Assembly: GCA_003427395.1 (NCBI GenBank)
Contig: BFEA01000317.1
Location: 190,436-235,643 of the forward strand
Direction of reading: 5' to 3'
Length of the DNA: 45,208 bases
Source: Chara braunii
Lineage: Eukaryota; Streptophyta; Charophyceae; Charales; Characeae
A model generated the notes under the pieces. The model was not told where the DNA came from. It searched no databases and saw only the letters and a list, made by a program, of their open reading frames with translations. A program made the translations under genes and the position numbers. How positions within the stretch are numbered: position 1 is the first letter of the stretch; each line of letters opens with the position of its first letter. Positions 32,738 through 43,837 of this stretch are shown one piece after another.

Positions 32738-33118
32738 AAGCACTAAAAGAGAATGAANNNNNNNNNNNNNNNNNNNNNNNNNNNNNNNNNNNNNNNNNNN
32801 NNNNNNNNNNNNNNNNNNNNNNNNNNNNNNNNNNNNNNNNNNNNNNNNNNNNNNNNNNNNNNNNNNNNNNNNNNNNNNNNNNNNNNNNNNNNNNNNNNNN
32901 NNNNNNNNNNNNNNNNNNNNNNNNNNNNNNNNNNNNNNNNNNNNNNNNNNNNNNNNNNNNNNNNNNNNNNNNNNNNNNNNNNNNNNNNNNNNNNNNNNNN
33001 NNNNNNNNNNNNNNNNNNNNNNNNNNNNNNNNNNNNNNNNNNNNNNNNNNNNNNNNNNNNNNNNNNNNNNNNNNNNNNNNNNNNNNNNNNNNNNNNNNNN
33101 NNNNNNNNNNACGCGTTG

Positions 33119-33192
<74 letters not shown>

Positions 33193-33430
33193 TCTCTCTC
33201 TCATGGCACGATGCAGTCCCTTTTTCTCAGTTTCGTTTTCCTTCTTCCTTTTCTTCTTTTTTTTTTTAGTTTTCTTCGTTTTTCGTTCGTTTTTCTTTCG
33301 ATTTTGTTCACATTTATTGTAAACAAATTTTGATGAAGTACCGGTACTTCAAGGCTCGTCACCGTAGCTGTAGGCTAGGCCTACCGGTAGCTTTAGGGTC
33401 AGGCCTTGACAACCGACAGGTACTGGTGGT
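32243..33430. mobile_element. Possible longer TTAA-flanked element spanning the gap
   Basis: A left end ACCACCAGTACCTCC follows TTAA (32239-32242). The next right end in proper orientation, CAGGTACTGGTGGT, precedes TTAA (33431-33434). Between lie (CG)n, (GA)n, (CT)n(GT)n and C runs and the N gap. The two ends may instead belong to separate truncated copies. Confidence 0.35.
32703..33203. other. Assembly gap with flanking low-complexity tracts
   Basis: A C run of about 33 bases ends at 32735. The N gap is 32758-33110 (353 N). CT, CA and CT tracts follow at 33123-33201. The gap size may be nominal. Confidence 0.95.
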
Positions 33431-33989
33431 TTAACCTTAAAAACCTACATCTTTTGCACTCGCCAGTGCATGTCCATTCGCCAAAACCAACATGCGGCAT
33501 ATAATTCGCTAGGGACTGGAAACAAAACAAAAAGACATGAAAGAATAAAATCCAAAAAGGTGTGCAGCACAAAATCGGTTCCTTCGCCAAAAAGCACACA
33601 AGACCTTCCGCATAGGCGAGCGCCGATGGATGTCCATTCTTAGGGTGTACTGCCTGTACTGGCATACTCCCAATCACACTTTCCAAGTGAAAAATATCAC
33701 AAAGACTGGAAAAAATGCCAATACTAACACTTCTGATTCAGCCACTGGCGACTGCCATGAAGGAGGGAAAAGAGCCCCATCATGTTCGCAGAAGTTCTCA
33801 CACAGACAAAAGAATTCCAAATTTTGCACTGCGCCACAACTGGCTACAGACCGGCAAATTTTTCGGCAACATTTGCCAGCAAGTGTAAGCAGGCCTTTTG
33901 AAAATTTGGGCAAGACCCAGCCCATGTGGCTGAGTGGTACATGCATGTCAGGGTCGCCACTCTAAAAAATTCTGCAAACTCAAGGACAT

Positions 33990-34346
33990 TCTAGCGGTCT
34001 ACCTCAGTTGGTAAGGCTCGCAAGTGGCATTCAGGAGGGCGTTGGTTCAATCCCCGTTGGCCTCGTCTACCTTCCTGGGCATGCTTGCCGCCTGCCACCT
34101 AGAGATAGACCACTGGATCCCCCGATCGGCATTGAGCAGTCTGCTGATGTTCGTAGGGGAGGGGACCTGAGGGGAGGCACCGGAATTGGTCCTGTTGGCA
34201 TGGTCCCTGATGCTACCGGCTGTGTCCCCTAGCCGGTATCGCCCACCTGCAGGTCTAGAGCAGCCCCCGCATGTTGTCTCGTGAACACGGTTCTGGCTGC
34301 TGCGGGGTTCCCCGTATGCCTACAATTAGGAGTAGTGGTAGTAGTG
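33990..34346 (+). repeat. tRNA-derived SINE-like element
   Basis: An A-box-like stretch (acctcagttgg, about 34001-34011) and a B box GGTTCAATCC (34044-34053) lie 33 bases apart. A GC-rich body and a 3' GTA-type simple tail (gtagtggtagtagtg) follow. The body recurs in reverse at 17551-17705. A second A-box-like word, TGGCTGAGTGG, lies at about 33929. Confidence 0.6.
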
Positions 34347-36142
34347 TGAGGTGAAATTGAGAGAAGAATATAGCTTTTTCTTTTTTAAGAATGATTTCCG
34401 CAACTGGTTTTGTCCTCACCAGTTTTTCACTCACTGCATTCCATTTTTTTATCCCTTGTGCATTCCTCGAAAGTGCACTTACAGAACCAGGCACGAGGAA
34501 AGTAGCCATTTCAAAAAATTGTCTTCCAGCCAATCCCTGCTTCATCACATATTAAACTTTCAGGACGCCGTCACCACTCCCAAGAACACAATTGCAGCAG
34601 GGCCCCGTCGCCACTCCGAAAGACTGTCTCAAAGTTTCAACAAAGTTTCAAGTCTCCTCGCAAGGAGACTCTTAAATCTTTAAGAGTTCTGAGAACCCAT
34701 ACTACAAATGTTTTCACATTTGTGACCATTCTGTCTTCCAGGACTCGTCATCAACCCATCCTCCAAATCGTTTCACATTTGTCACCATCTGTCTTCTAGG
34801 TCTCGTCACTAGGATGCTGTGGAACGACAAAAAAACACAGTTTCTATGATTCTCTAGAAGTCTGCAATGGGGCCCTGACCGTTGACGAGCAGCTCAAGAG
34901 TCTGAATCCTGACGAAAAAAGATGGAGACGATAACGTTACACGCTGTCCTCTTTTGAGGAACAAAAAAGGCAAGACAGCAGAGAAGCCACAACTTGGCCC
35001 ATCTGAGTTCGAAAATCCCCAGGCTAGCCTCGAAAAACGGTACCTTCACCTGTCTGCTGCAGCCCTTGTCTTGCGAAACAGCTACCCTCGTGGCGTACAG
35101 ACCCCACTACATGCCAACAAGGCTCGTTTCAGGATTCCAAACTGAGTACATTGGGCTATTTCTGTCCTTTCCCCTTAGAGAATCCTACAAAATAAAAACA
35201 AAACCTGCACTAGTGGGCCCCACCTCCCAATGAAGATCAAAAGCAACGAGCACCAGGGCAAGGGTGATAAGACAAAAGCACGCTTCCTAGACGAGAATGC
35301 CAGACTACATTTGCCCCTGTCATAGAGTTCACATCCCATCAAGGATTCGAGAACCATTCAATTATTCATAGAATATATAGACTTCCCGCGAAAAACTGTA
35401 CGTAGTCAAAATGCCATGTCAAATCATGCCAAGCTGCTTGACAGACCAATAGCACGTGAAGAGTAGCGAACACTCTCCTATTTGTATCGGCCCCCAATTG
35501 CACTCGCATCTTCCATGCAAAACGTAGACGACCGATACCAATGTAAACTGCCAGATTCGTAAAATGATAATTTTTGCCACTTAAAAACGGCAAAAAGAAA
35601 CATAGCAGCAGTGCCCTCACATCACTGCAACTGACCACACTTACGAGGACGAAGACGGAAAAGCATAAACGCACGTGTGCTAAATGAAGGACCAAAATCA
35701 CAAACTAGCCCCCAGCCAGGACACACCTGGATGTGCAGATGCCCAACTGCAGGAACTGCACCTGGGTCAGCAGAAAGACAGTTGCATTTTGACCAAGCTT
35801 TATCCTTTTCCCTTGTTGTTTTCCTTTCTGAAGGACAATGCTCCAATCCATTTGCGGGGAGCAACACGTGCTGGGAGCCAAGCTCGGCATCCCTCATGAA
35901 AGTACAGAACACATGTTAAATTACCGGGGCCATTACCTGGCTTCAGCTGAGAGTTGCCTAGAGATTCAGAAAAAACTACTAGTTATGCCAAGATACGATC
36001 TTATTCCAAAAACAGAAGATGCAGAACCTCCTGAGCCAATGTATCCGTGCCCGCCGGCTCTTCTAGGCGAATACCCACACAAACCCAACGAAGATTTCTG
36101 CCAACACAGCCATAGCCATCAACAGATCAATCTTACAGGTCC

Positions 36143-36350
36143 CCACGCCCCCAATAGGCTGAGTTACAGTGTTGTGCCGCCTTGCCCCGGCTCCGGCCAC
36201 CGTCGCTCTCGCTTCGATCCCTCTGTTGGCCGCCTAGACTGCCCCCGTTAAACAATCCCTCAGACCTCTCTACAACGGCTCACGCCCCCATTAAGCTAGG
36301 GTACAGGGTTGTGCTACCTCGTCCTGGCTCCAGCCAGCGTTGCTCTGGCA
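36143..36350. repeat. Two diverged ~70-bp units, 139 bp apart
   Basis: cacgcccccaataggctgag and its relative cacgcccccattaagctagg begin two similar segments at 36143 and 36282. Confidence 0.6.
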
Positions 36351-36815
36351 TTGCCCATACGTGAGTCACTGCATACGACTGCTTCAACAGAGTCACCAAT
36401 GGGCTGCCGGACATCCCCTGATCCCAAACTCACTATATCTTTGATCACTCAAAGGGGTCTGCAAAACTTCACAGCACATATAACCAGCAAAATTACCCGA
36501 CCATCCGCACTTCCTCCACGGCAAAACTGGGACGGGGAGAGGAAACCAACCCCTTCCACTGTAGAAGAAGACCCTCTCCAGCAACTAGTCTACAAGCAAG
36601 CTTTATCCTAGCAAACATAAAAGGAAAAATTAATGTTCTTCACCCTGAGAAAAGCGGGGCACAAATATGACCTGAGATCAGAATCCATACATAAATGCCA
36701 ACGCATCGAGGCCTACTCAAATGCGGCCCTCGGTTCACCACCCTTACATGGGACGCGTTCCCACGTGGTGCCCACAGAACAAGCATAGAACCCTAACACC
36801 GGTTCAGTTAAGACT

Positions 36816-37503
36816 TTGGAAGCAGCTTTTGTACTGTGCCATTCCGTTCTGGGCCTGCATGAGCCTGGTGTACCTGCAGGAGCCTGGTCTAGTGTTTGGA
36901 ACAGCCTCATGCCTGCGCGAAACAATTATCACATCTCTGCGATGGACATAACATGTCATGAATGTTGCAGGGTACTACCTCCCCGTATGCGGATAACACT
37001 TGCACTTCCAAATGCCGTCATGTGGTTTAATGCTGTGGGAGGGGATACTGTGGATCGGTCTCTGCACATGGGCCCTTGTCTTAATGTTCATATACTTTTA
37101 TGTGACATGAAAGATACAATGTTGTCGGAATTATCGCTTTATGTTGTTGTCATTGATTGCTCTCACTGTGGGACTGTCCTGGATGTACCTGAGACGAGTG
37201 GTGCCCTGTTCCTGGTAGCCTACAAGCCTTCCATGATACAGATTCCTACAAAAAAGAATGTGGAAAATACTCAGGTTTGGAGTGTAATTTTTGAAAGCAC
37301 TCCCTTAGATAGGGTTCAGGAGTTTCCTCTAGAGTTTGACAGAACTTTAACCAGAAGGTGATTCTGCGACCCAGCAACTTTGGAATGTGGTCCTGGCCCT
37401 AATCGTTGTTGGAGCGCTGCTCCTGGAGCTGGTCATGGGGGTCTTGGTTGTCAGATACACCAGTCACTTCTGCCAATACCTTCATACTGCCATGATTTCA
37501 TAA
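36816..37503 (+). pseudogene. Candidate single-pass membrane protein, broken by one frame change
   Basis: An open frame (36816-37361) encodes 181 residues. It contains a CHECC cluster, a second CSHCG cluster and a run of beta-like hydrophobic stretches, and ends EFPLEFDRTLT. It stops at TGA 37359. One base out of phase, 37351-37503 continues with PEGDSATQQLWNVV, then a classic ~20-residue hydrophobic helix (ALIVVGALLLELVMGVLVV) and a short tail to TAA at 37501. An AATAAA lies 29 bases after that stop. Read together this resembles an extracytoplasmic domain, one membrane anchor and a 3' end. The shift may be sequence error, decay or a mis-set exon; an acceptor-like ttgcag near 36970 suggests the first frame may itself be an exon. 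I recognise no family. A 181-codon frame alone could occur by chance in a window this size. Confidence 0.35.
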
Positions 37504-37531
37504 AGTCGCAGGCCATGGAGTACAGTAGCAA

Positions 37532-37537
37532 AATAAA
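37532..37537 (+). terminator. Polyadenylation-type signal AATAAA
   Basis: AATAAA lies 29 bases after the TAA ending the membrane-anchor frame. It is meaningful only if that frame is transcribed. Confidence 0.3.
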
Positions 37538-37676
37538 GGAGAGGATTTTATGTCCCTAACGCATATTGCAGCTGTCAGCGTTGGTAGGAGTTGTGGCCAA
37601 TACTCCTGACATGGTGTGATGGTAAGTTGCAGCTTTGTCTTCGGCTTTAGAGGGCTTGGTGAAGAGAAAGAAGAAC

Positions 37677-38175
37677 ATGGGTCTCACTCCACTCCTCTAC
37701 ACTCGCAAAAAAAAATTATGCAGTGCTTCTAGAGATGTAGAAGTCCCCAGGCGAGTGAAAAAAACACCACCGCTCCACGTACTCTAGAAGGTGACACTCT
37801 TGAACCTGGGAAGCACTACCCTACATCACCACGGGACCACTAAAGTACCGGTTTGTCCGCTGGGATTCCAGGTCCACTCTTGAAAAACAAGGTGCCACCA
37901 AGGGTCCTTTGTGACCACCCTCGAGAATCCCAGGGTCGGAGGCAGGCACGCTAGAACTATCTAGAGTGCACTTTTGGAGCTAGTCTGTCAGCTCTTGAAA
38001 GGCATTTTCAAGAGTTCGCAGAGCCACACCCACTCTTGAAGATTTCAAGAGTGGTCTTGTTTTCTGACAACTCTAGATACTAGAACCCATTTCGGGAGGT
38101 GGATTCTAGAGTAAGTGGAGCGATGCCAAACTCTTGAATTTTCACAAGTCTAGAATAGTGGAGCCAGACCCCACA
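37677..38175. mobile_element. Element with inverted ends and CTCTTGAA/CTAGA internal repeats
   Basis: The ends gggtctcactccact and agtggagccagacccc are imperfect inverted repeats. Inside, CTCTTGAA or its complement occurs about seven times, including the hairpin actcttgaagatttcaagagt (38032-38052). CTAGA words recur as well. There is no ORF. Confidence 0.55.
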
Positions 38176-38579
38176 TCTATCCCATTTGTTTTTGGGAAGA
38201 CAGTGCAACTCCGCTCAGAATGTGCATTGTGCATGTGAATAATGCGTATTGGCGTCTTGCACATCCAGGTGCATACCGGCCGTGTGCAAAAACAAAATCC
38301 TCAAACCTATCCAAAGGAGTGCTTTCAAACATTGCACTCCAAAACTATCTCCATTAGACATTCAGAAACATTTCCAGGAGAATCGGCAAGATGAGCAACA
38401 GCCCCAACGCCAACTGCGCACCACCTCCAGGTGCAGGTCTAAGACCCCCCCTCCCTGGAGTCACATCCAGGGACAGGTGTGACCGCAACTGCAGGACCAT
38501 GCCCAGGATTGGCTTGGAAACCAGCTTCAGATGTGGTTGCAGGCCGGTCCCCTTCCTCACCTCCTCGGCAGGGGTTTAA

Positions 38580-38728
38580 ACCACCAGTACTCGGCCCAGC
38601 TATCGGCCGCGGGAAAAAATATAGGAGAAACGTTTCTAGTCGGATGAATTTGGACACTCCTGTAGTGGCCCGTACGTTCCTAAATTTGTGGCTTGTTAAC
38701 GGGCACGACTTTCAGAAGTACTGGTGGT
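38580..38728. mobile_element. TTAA-flanked MITE, family A
   Basis: TTAA (38576-38579) and TTAA (38729-38732) bound ends ACCACCAGTACTCGGCCC and GAAGTACTGGTGGT. The core gagaaacgtttctagtcgg is shared with 32001. Confidence 0.85.
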
Positions 38729-39565
38729 TTAACTAAGATCATTCTTGGATCATCCCTGGGACCACCTGGGAGCCTGGGCAAGGGCCAACTCCATCGCCAC
38801 ATCTAGCAGCTGTGTAAGGGTCTATCCTAGCCATTGGGACAACAGCTACTGAAGATTAAACGGTCTAGCCGCTACAAGATCCTCCAGAGGCTACAATCTG
38901 GCCCCATAACTGTAAATGGATGGGGCGAACAAAATTCCATCACGTGCCAGCAATGGACAATGTTTACTTTCATCACACTCACACACAGGGTTATTAACCT
39001 GGCCCACAGCTAAGTTCATTGAGCTTTGCTACAATCGCTGCCCAGTGGGGCTCTACCCTCCACCGTCAAATTCAAGCAGTCTTCACAAGTCGAAAGCCCA
39101 AAAAAACAAACTATGCAACAGCCATGATCAGTCCACTTGTCTCCACTCTTACTGATCAGCCAAATTGGGCTGCAATTGTCCTGAACTGTCATGCACGTGG
39201 CCTGGACCTGATACAGTTCCACCCACCTGTACCAGGGCCCCGCAGCACCAACACAATCATATGCAGGTGGGTCCCACAAAATCCGTAGATGCTGCCTCAG
39301 CGGCTGCTGCCAAAATGAAATAATGCCCTTTCCGCCTTAACACCTAGGTCCCTGGTTGTGCAGTCCACAAATGGCCCTACAGGGGCAAGGGCTTGTCACC
39401 CAGACACCCTCCACACCGCGCACATTCACATTCTCTGTGGCATGCAAGCCTGCTCTCAAGACAGCTTTATGGGACACTATAACTCATAATAGGAGGCAGA
39501 TAACTTAGCCAATAAAAACTGTATGAAAATTGCACACCACGCCCTAAGAAATCTGAAGCACAAAT

Positions 39566-39704
39566 GACTTGCAGAAGAGCCACGAACCATGCTAATGAGC
39601 AAGCTCCCTACTTAGGAAGCCCCTAGTTGGTCATNGACTTGCAGAAGAGCCACGAACCATGCTAATGAGCAAGCTCCCTACTTAGGAAGCCCCTAGTTGG
39701 TCAT
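39566..39704. other. 69-nt exact duplicate around a single N (unmerged overlap)
   Basis: 39566-39634 and 39636-39704 are identical and separated only by N at 39635. This is most simply two contig ends joined without merging. Confidence 0.9.
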
Positions 39705-40535
39705 CAGGAATGCATGTGGTCTTGCTTGCCATCACATTAGAAAGCCTAGCACAAATGCATCTAATCTACTTCGCGGCCGCATTCAGAAAATGACTGAGCT
39801 GCACTTACATCCACAATCCATAGAATATAATATCACACGCACATTCCACCTGTGCACTACATGGATTTGAAATGATGAACCAGAGTCAAGATCCCACTTA
39901 ATCTGCGACTTAAAAGAAGAGCCGAAGCGTGTGGCAACTTAACTCAGGAACATAGTTCAGAGTGTGATTGCCACCGACATCAAATGACTTCAGATATTGC
40001 AGACCTGTACACCCTCAGCGTCACATGTGTCTACCGTCGACAAATACATGACATGCCAGTGCATGAGATACTGATAACAGAATATGTTTACTCGCTACGC
40101 GGCGAGACTGATTACAAGGGCATGGAGAGTAGCAAAGAGTTATATTAAGCCATGGGAAGTATCTTGAAGGAACCCAGGAACAAAGCCCACTGATTAGTTC
40201 TTTGCCGGCAAGTAGGCCAGCTGATAGCAGACTCTAAAAGAAAACTAGGTACAACAGGATTTGGAATTTGGAACATACGCATAACATACCCCAACAAAGT
40301 TGGCCTCAGCCACCAGCCGCACTGAGCACACATAATGCTCCGTGTGTACACATGCGCGCTAACAGTGCATCAGTGCGTCAGTGAGCAAGCGAGAGAGAGA
40401 GAGAGAGACAGAGCTACAGTCTAGCAGACCTAATTATGTACAGTAAGAGATAGAAGGTGACCCTCCACCAAGTTGTAAACCCATTTTGTATGAATACTCA
40501 ACTGTGTAATAATTAATTGTTATTCAGCCAGTAAC

Positions 40536-41000
40536 TAGGAAGATTCTCACGCCGAGCCGGTCTGCCCGGCCGGGCACCTGGGCGTGACACCCAGGGTCCC
40601 CGGTTGTAAAAGAAAACAAAAAAACAATTTTTAATTTTTTTTTTTTCTGCCCTCTCCCAGAGGACCCCAAATCGGGTCTCATTTCTTTTTTTGCGACTTG
40701 GCTGTCAAGGGGGGGGCGGGAGGGGGATACAAATTGGTTTTAAAGAGGCTAAAGGGACCGCCTTTGTGTGATTCTGTTATTTTCTTTTCCATCTCCGATA
40801 CAGTGAGGAATTGTAATGTGATCCACAGCCAAAATTTGTTTGTACTTCAATCCTACACAACATACTTTTTCACGGAATTTTTCGGCTTTTTAAGTTTTCT
40901 TTTCTTCTTTTTTTTTTTTGCAATGGGACTGTCGGAACCCTGCCCGACCGGGCACCCGGGCATAAGTTGGGTGCCCAGGCGCCTGGAAAAACAGTCTACC
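40536..41000. mobile_element. Mutator-like MITE relative of the element at 4313
   Basis: GC-rich ends (ctgcccggccgggcacctgg and the near-inverse cccgaccgggcacccggg) flank an A/T-rich core with aatgtgatccacagcc, homologous in reverse to 4313-4806. The left flank ends AGTAAC and the right flank begins near AGTAAC, a partial target duplication. Confidence 0.6.
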
Positions 41001-41336
41001 CTAGTAACGAATTTCAACCACTGATTGACTGTTAATTACTATTTCTTTCTATAGATAAATAACCAATTAATAATTAATCGATCTACTCATGGTATCTGCA
41101 CCCGAAGTCCCTCAGCATCGCCAATACACTAATTAAATTATTATTATCTACTAAAAGACAAGAGAGCTACTGGCCTGATTACATATGGGAACGAGGCAGT
41201 AGGTCATTCTCGACCACATTATCATCCAGTCTCATAACAGCAGCTCAAAACCTCTTATCAATCCACTTCAGTTTCCTTCTTGATGATTAATTCGAGAAGA
41301 CACCTATCCTGTCTCATCTCAGTAAAGTCCATACAT

Positions 41337-41846
41337 CTTTTTTGGGATCGTCTAATCACAAAACCCACATTATGGGCAATACGTAGAAACTAACTAAAAA
41401 GAGATGGTCTACCACTATATACATTTTTTTTGGAATGGTCTGATCACAAAACTGGCATTATGGGCAATACGTAGAAACTAACTAAAAAAAGATGGTCTAC
41501 CACTTCGGATGGCACCAGAAATCCTATGATTGAGCAGAGATTTGCCTATTGCTTTGGAGAGCAAGCATGGGCTGCAACGAAGCTACCATTGAGGCGATAA
41601 GAGATGGTCTATCGCTTTCGATGGCACCAGAAAAGCTATGATTGAGCAGAGATTGGTCAATTGCTTTGGAGAGCAAGCATGTGCTGCAACAAAGCTACCA
41701 TTGACGCGATAAGAGATGGTCTACCACTCTGGATGGCACCAGAAGCAGCTACCATTGACACGATAAGAGATGGTCTACCACTTTGGATGGCACCAGAAGC
41801 CATTTGATTGAGCAGAGATTGGTCTATTGCCTTGGAGAGCAAGCAT
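41337..41846. repeat. Minisatellites (two ~87-bp units, then 114-bp units)
   Basis: tatgggcaatacgtagaaac occurs twice (41337-41506). A 114-bp unit starting gatggtctaccact then recurs at 41488, 41602, 41716 and, after an internal deletion, 41769. Confidence 0.8.
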
Positions 41847-41864
41847 ATCTCACACACACACACA

Positions 41865-42201
41865 CACTTTGAAATCTGGTCGGGATCCCGGTTGAGAGAA
41901 AGGAACGTGTCTCCAGCTTTGAAATCCTGGTCCGGATCTCAAATACTGGTCGGGCTCGCGGTTGAGACGAAGGAGCATCGAAAAAGAACTGTGCGCCAAG
42001 CCGTGCGCAAGCTCCAACATTCTTTTTTTTGTTTTGCGGAAGGGGGGGGGGGCTCGGGCCATCAGCCATTTTGGTCCAATAGCATTTGTTTTGTCAAAAA
42101 AGAAGTGTGTGCCAAGCTGTGCGCAAGCCCCGACATTCTTCTTTTCTCTTGGGGGGGGGGGGGCTCGGGGCATCAGCCATTTCGGTCCAATAGCATTTTT
42201 T

Positions 42202-42244
<43 letters not shown>

Positions 42245-42258
42245 GCCTGGGGGGGGGN

Positions 42259-42294
<36 letters not shown>

Positions 42295-42590
42295 GACTCA
42301 AATCAGCCATTCGGTCCAGTAGCACTGTTCATAGGGATATGGTGTATGGTAAACTGGAGTTTCGAGTTTGCCTGTGAAAGGAAGTAGTGTTTGAACCCAA
42401 CCAATTCAATTGCCTGTCCAATCTGGAGAGATCAGTGGCTTTGAAATCCGGTCGGGATCCCGGTCAAGACGAAGGACGTGTGTCCAGCTTTGAAATCCTG
42501 GTCCGGGTCTCAAATGCTGGGTCGGGATCCCGGTTGCGACGATGGAGCACAGACAGGGGCGAAGGGGGCCAGGGGTGGGCACGGAGAGCA
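41865..42590. repeat. Tandem units with expanding G runs between duplicated flanks
   Basis: A ~112-bp unit (gtgcgcaagc ... G run ... catcagccatttyggtcca) occurs three times. Its G run is about 11, then 13, then an ~85-base nearly pure G tract with one N (42258). Segments with tttgaaatcctggtccgg flank it on both sides (about 41915 and 42489). Confidence 0.8.
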
Positions 42591-43055
42591 AATTTCCGGT
42601 CTACTATACTCATAATCCGAAGAAGGGGGGGGGGGGGCAGAAAAACATGAGCCATACACACGCAGCAATATAAGGCCCAGTTGCCCCACTCGCCTCCATC
42701 AGGATTTTGGATGCATCTGGACAGGCATTATGTCAAGATGCATTCATAATGTTGGCGACAAGCGCTGCAGCTAGCCCCATATACAACCCCACCTCCCCAT
42801 CCAAGTAAATACCAGCGGTCCGAACAGCTATATAGCTGCAAAGAGTGGCAGAAAGCTGTAAGGAAAAGTTGGCCAGATTTATATTTTGATTAATTAATTG
42901 ATAGATTCACTAATTAATTATTCTCTTCATTAATTAATATAGTATTCATTCCTGACTGTGTAATCATCACCGAGTGGCAGAAAGCTGCCTGACATTCTCA
43001 GCGAGGAAAAGTTGGCCAGTTTTGTTTTTATTAATTAAAAGATTCACTGATTAAC

Positions 43056-43728
43056 TAGACTACCAGAGTGGCCCGGGACCACTTCTCCGGGCCAAGATAA
43101 ATATAAGGCAGGAAAAAAGGGATAATTTGCAAAATAGCCCCGGAAGTTGAGATATATGCAAAAATGCCCCTAAAAGATGTGGGTAGAGCGGAATGCCCCT
43201 CTGACAAAAAACATATTTTGTGAAATACCCCTGGCATCGGTTGGACCCCCATCTTTGCAATATACCCCTACTACCGGGTACCGTCCAACTTTGCAAAATG
43301 CCCCAGTACTTGCCAACTTCTCCTAGGTGCTATTGCAAAAAGGCCAGGACCCAAACGGGAAGGTCCAGATTGCAAAGTTGCACACCCACCTGACAGGGGC
43401 ACAACTCAAAACATTTCGGCCCAAAAGAGTATTCCGCTCTGCCCACATCTTTCAGGGGCATTTTGGCATTTATCTCAACTTGTGAGGGTATTTGCAAATT
43501 ATCCCCCCAAAAAATAAATATATATAGATATATATCACATATATTCAGATTTGGTAAAGAAATTCGATGCAACCCTGAGGCAAAGTTATTCAGTCTTATT
43601 TTTCTGCACAACATAGTTTTTTTCCTGGATTTTTTGGATTATTTTTGCTTTTGCTAGGAGCTTCCCCTGATCCTTGCACGGCCGGCCTGGGAAAACAGGG
43701 TAACCCGGGCGACCCGGCTGGTAGCCCA
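43056..43728. mobile_element. Mutator-like MITE interrupted by a second MITE
   Basis: The left end TAGACTACCAGAGTGGCCC and right end CCGGCTGGTAGCCCAG match the 274-bp copies at 7815 and 23125. Removing 43119-43505 leaves about 286 bp, close to the family length. The flanking duplication is not clear, as the right flank is an attaatta tract. Confidence 0.75.
43119..43505. mobile_element. Nested MITE with ~78-bp inverted ends
   Basis: GGGATAATTTGCAAAATAGC and the sequence around agttgagat, agatgtgggtagagcgga recur inverted at 43429-43505 (ending tttgcaaattatccc). Internal words such as tttgcaaaatgcccc repeat. There is no ORF. Confidence 0.8.
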
Positions 43729-43808
43729 GCTAATTAATTAATTAATTAATCAGTCAATTAATCAAATAATTAATCAATTAATCGATTAATCAATCAATTA
43801 ATTAATAT
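43729..43808. repeat. (ATTA/AATC)n simple tract
   Basis: Low-complexity attaatta and aatcaatt repeats. Similar sequence precedes the element at 42890-43055. Confidence 0.85.
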
Positions 43809-43837
43809 AGTGTATAAACCATAGGTGTATTACCGCT

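Larger units (their letters stand above)
12088..36750. other. Repeat-rich stretch with no recognised gene
   Basis: Apart from the separately listed elements I see no convincing gene here. The longer open frames (around 12505-13053, 17178-17804 and 20302-20925) run through MITEs or SINE-like sequence and lack recognisable domains. Real exons shorter than about 150 nt could be missed. Confidence 0.6.

Noticed and set aside
32425-33333. Long frames across the N gap and dinucleotide tracts
   Set aside because: Composed of unknown residues and microsatellite translation.
39566-39704. A real 69-bp tandem duplication
   Set aside because: Perfect identity with a single N exactly between the copies points to an assembly join.
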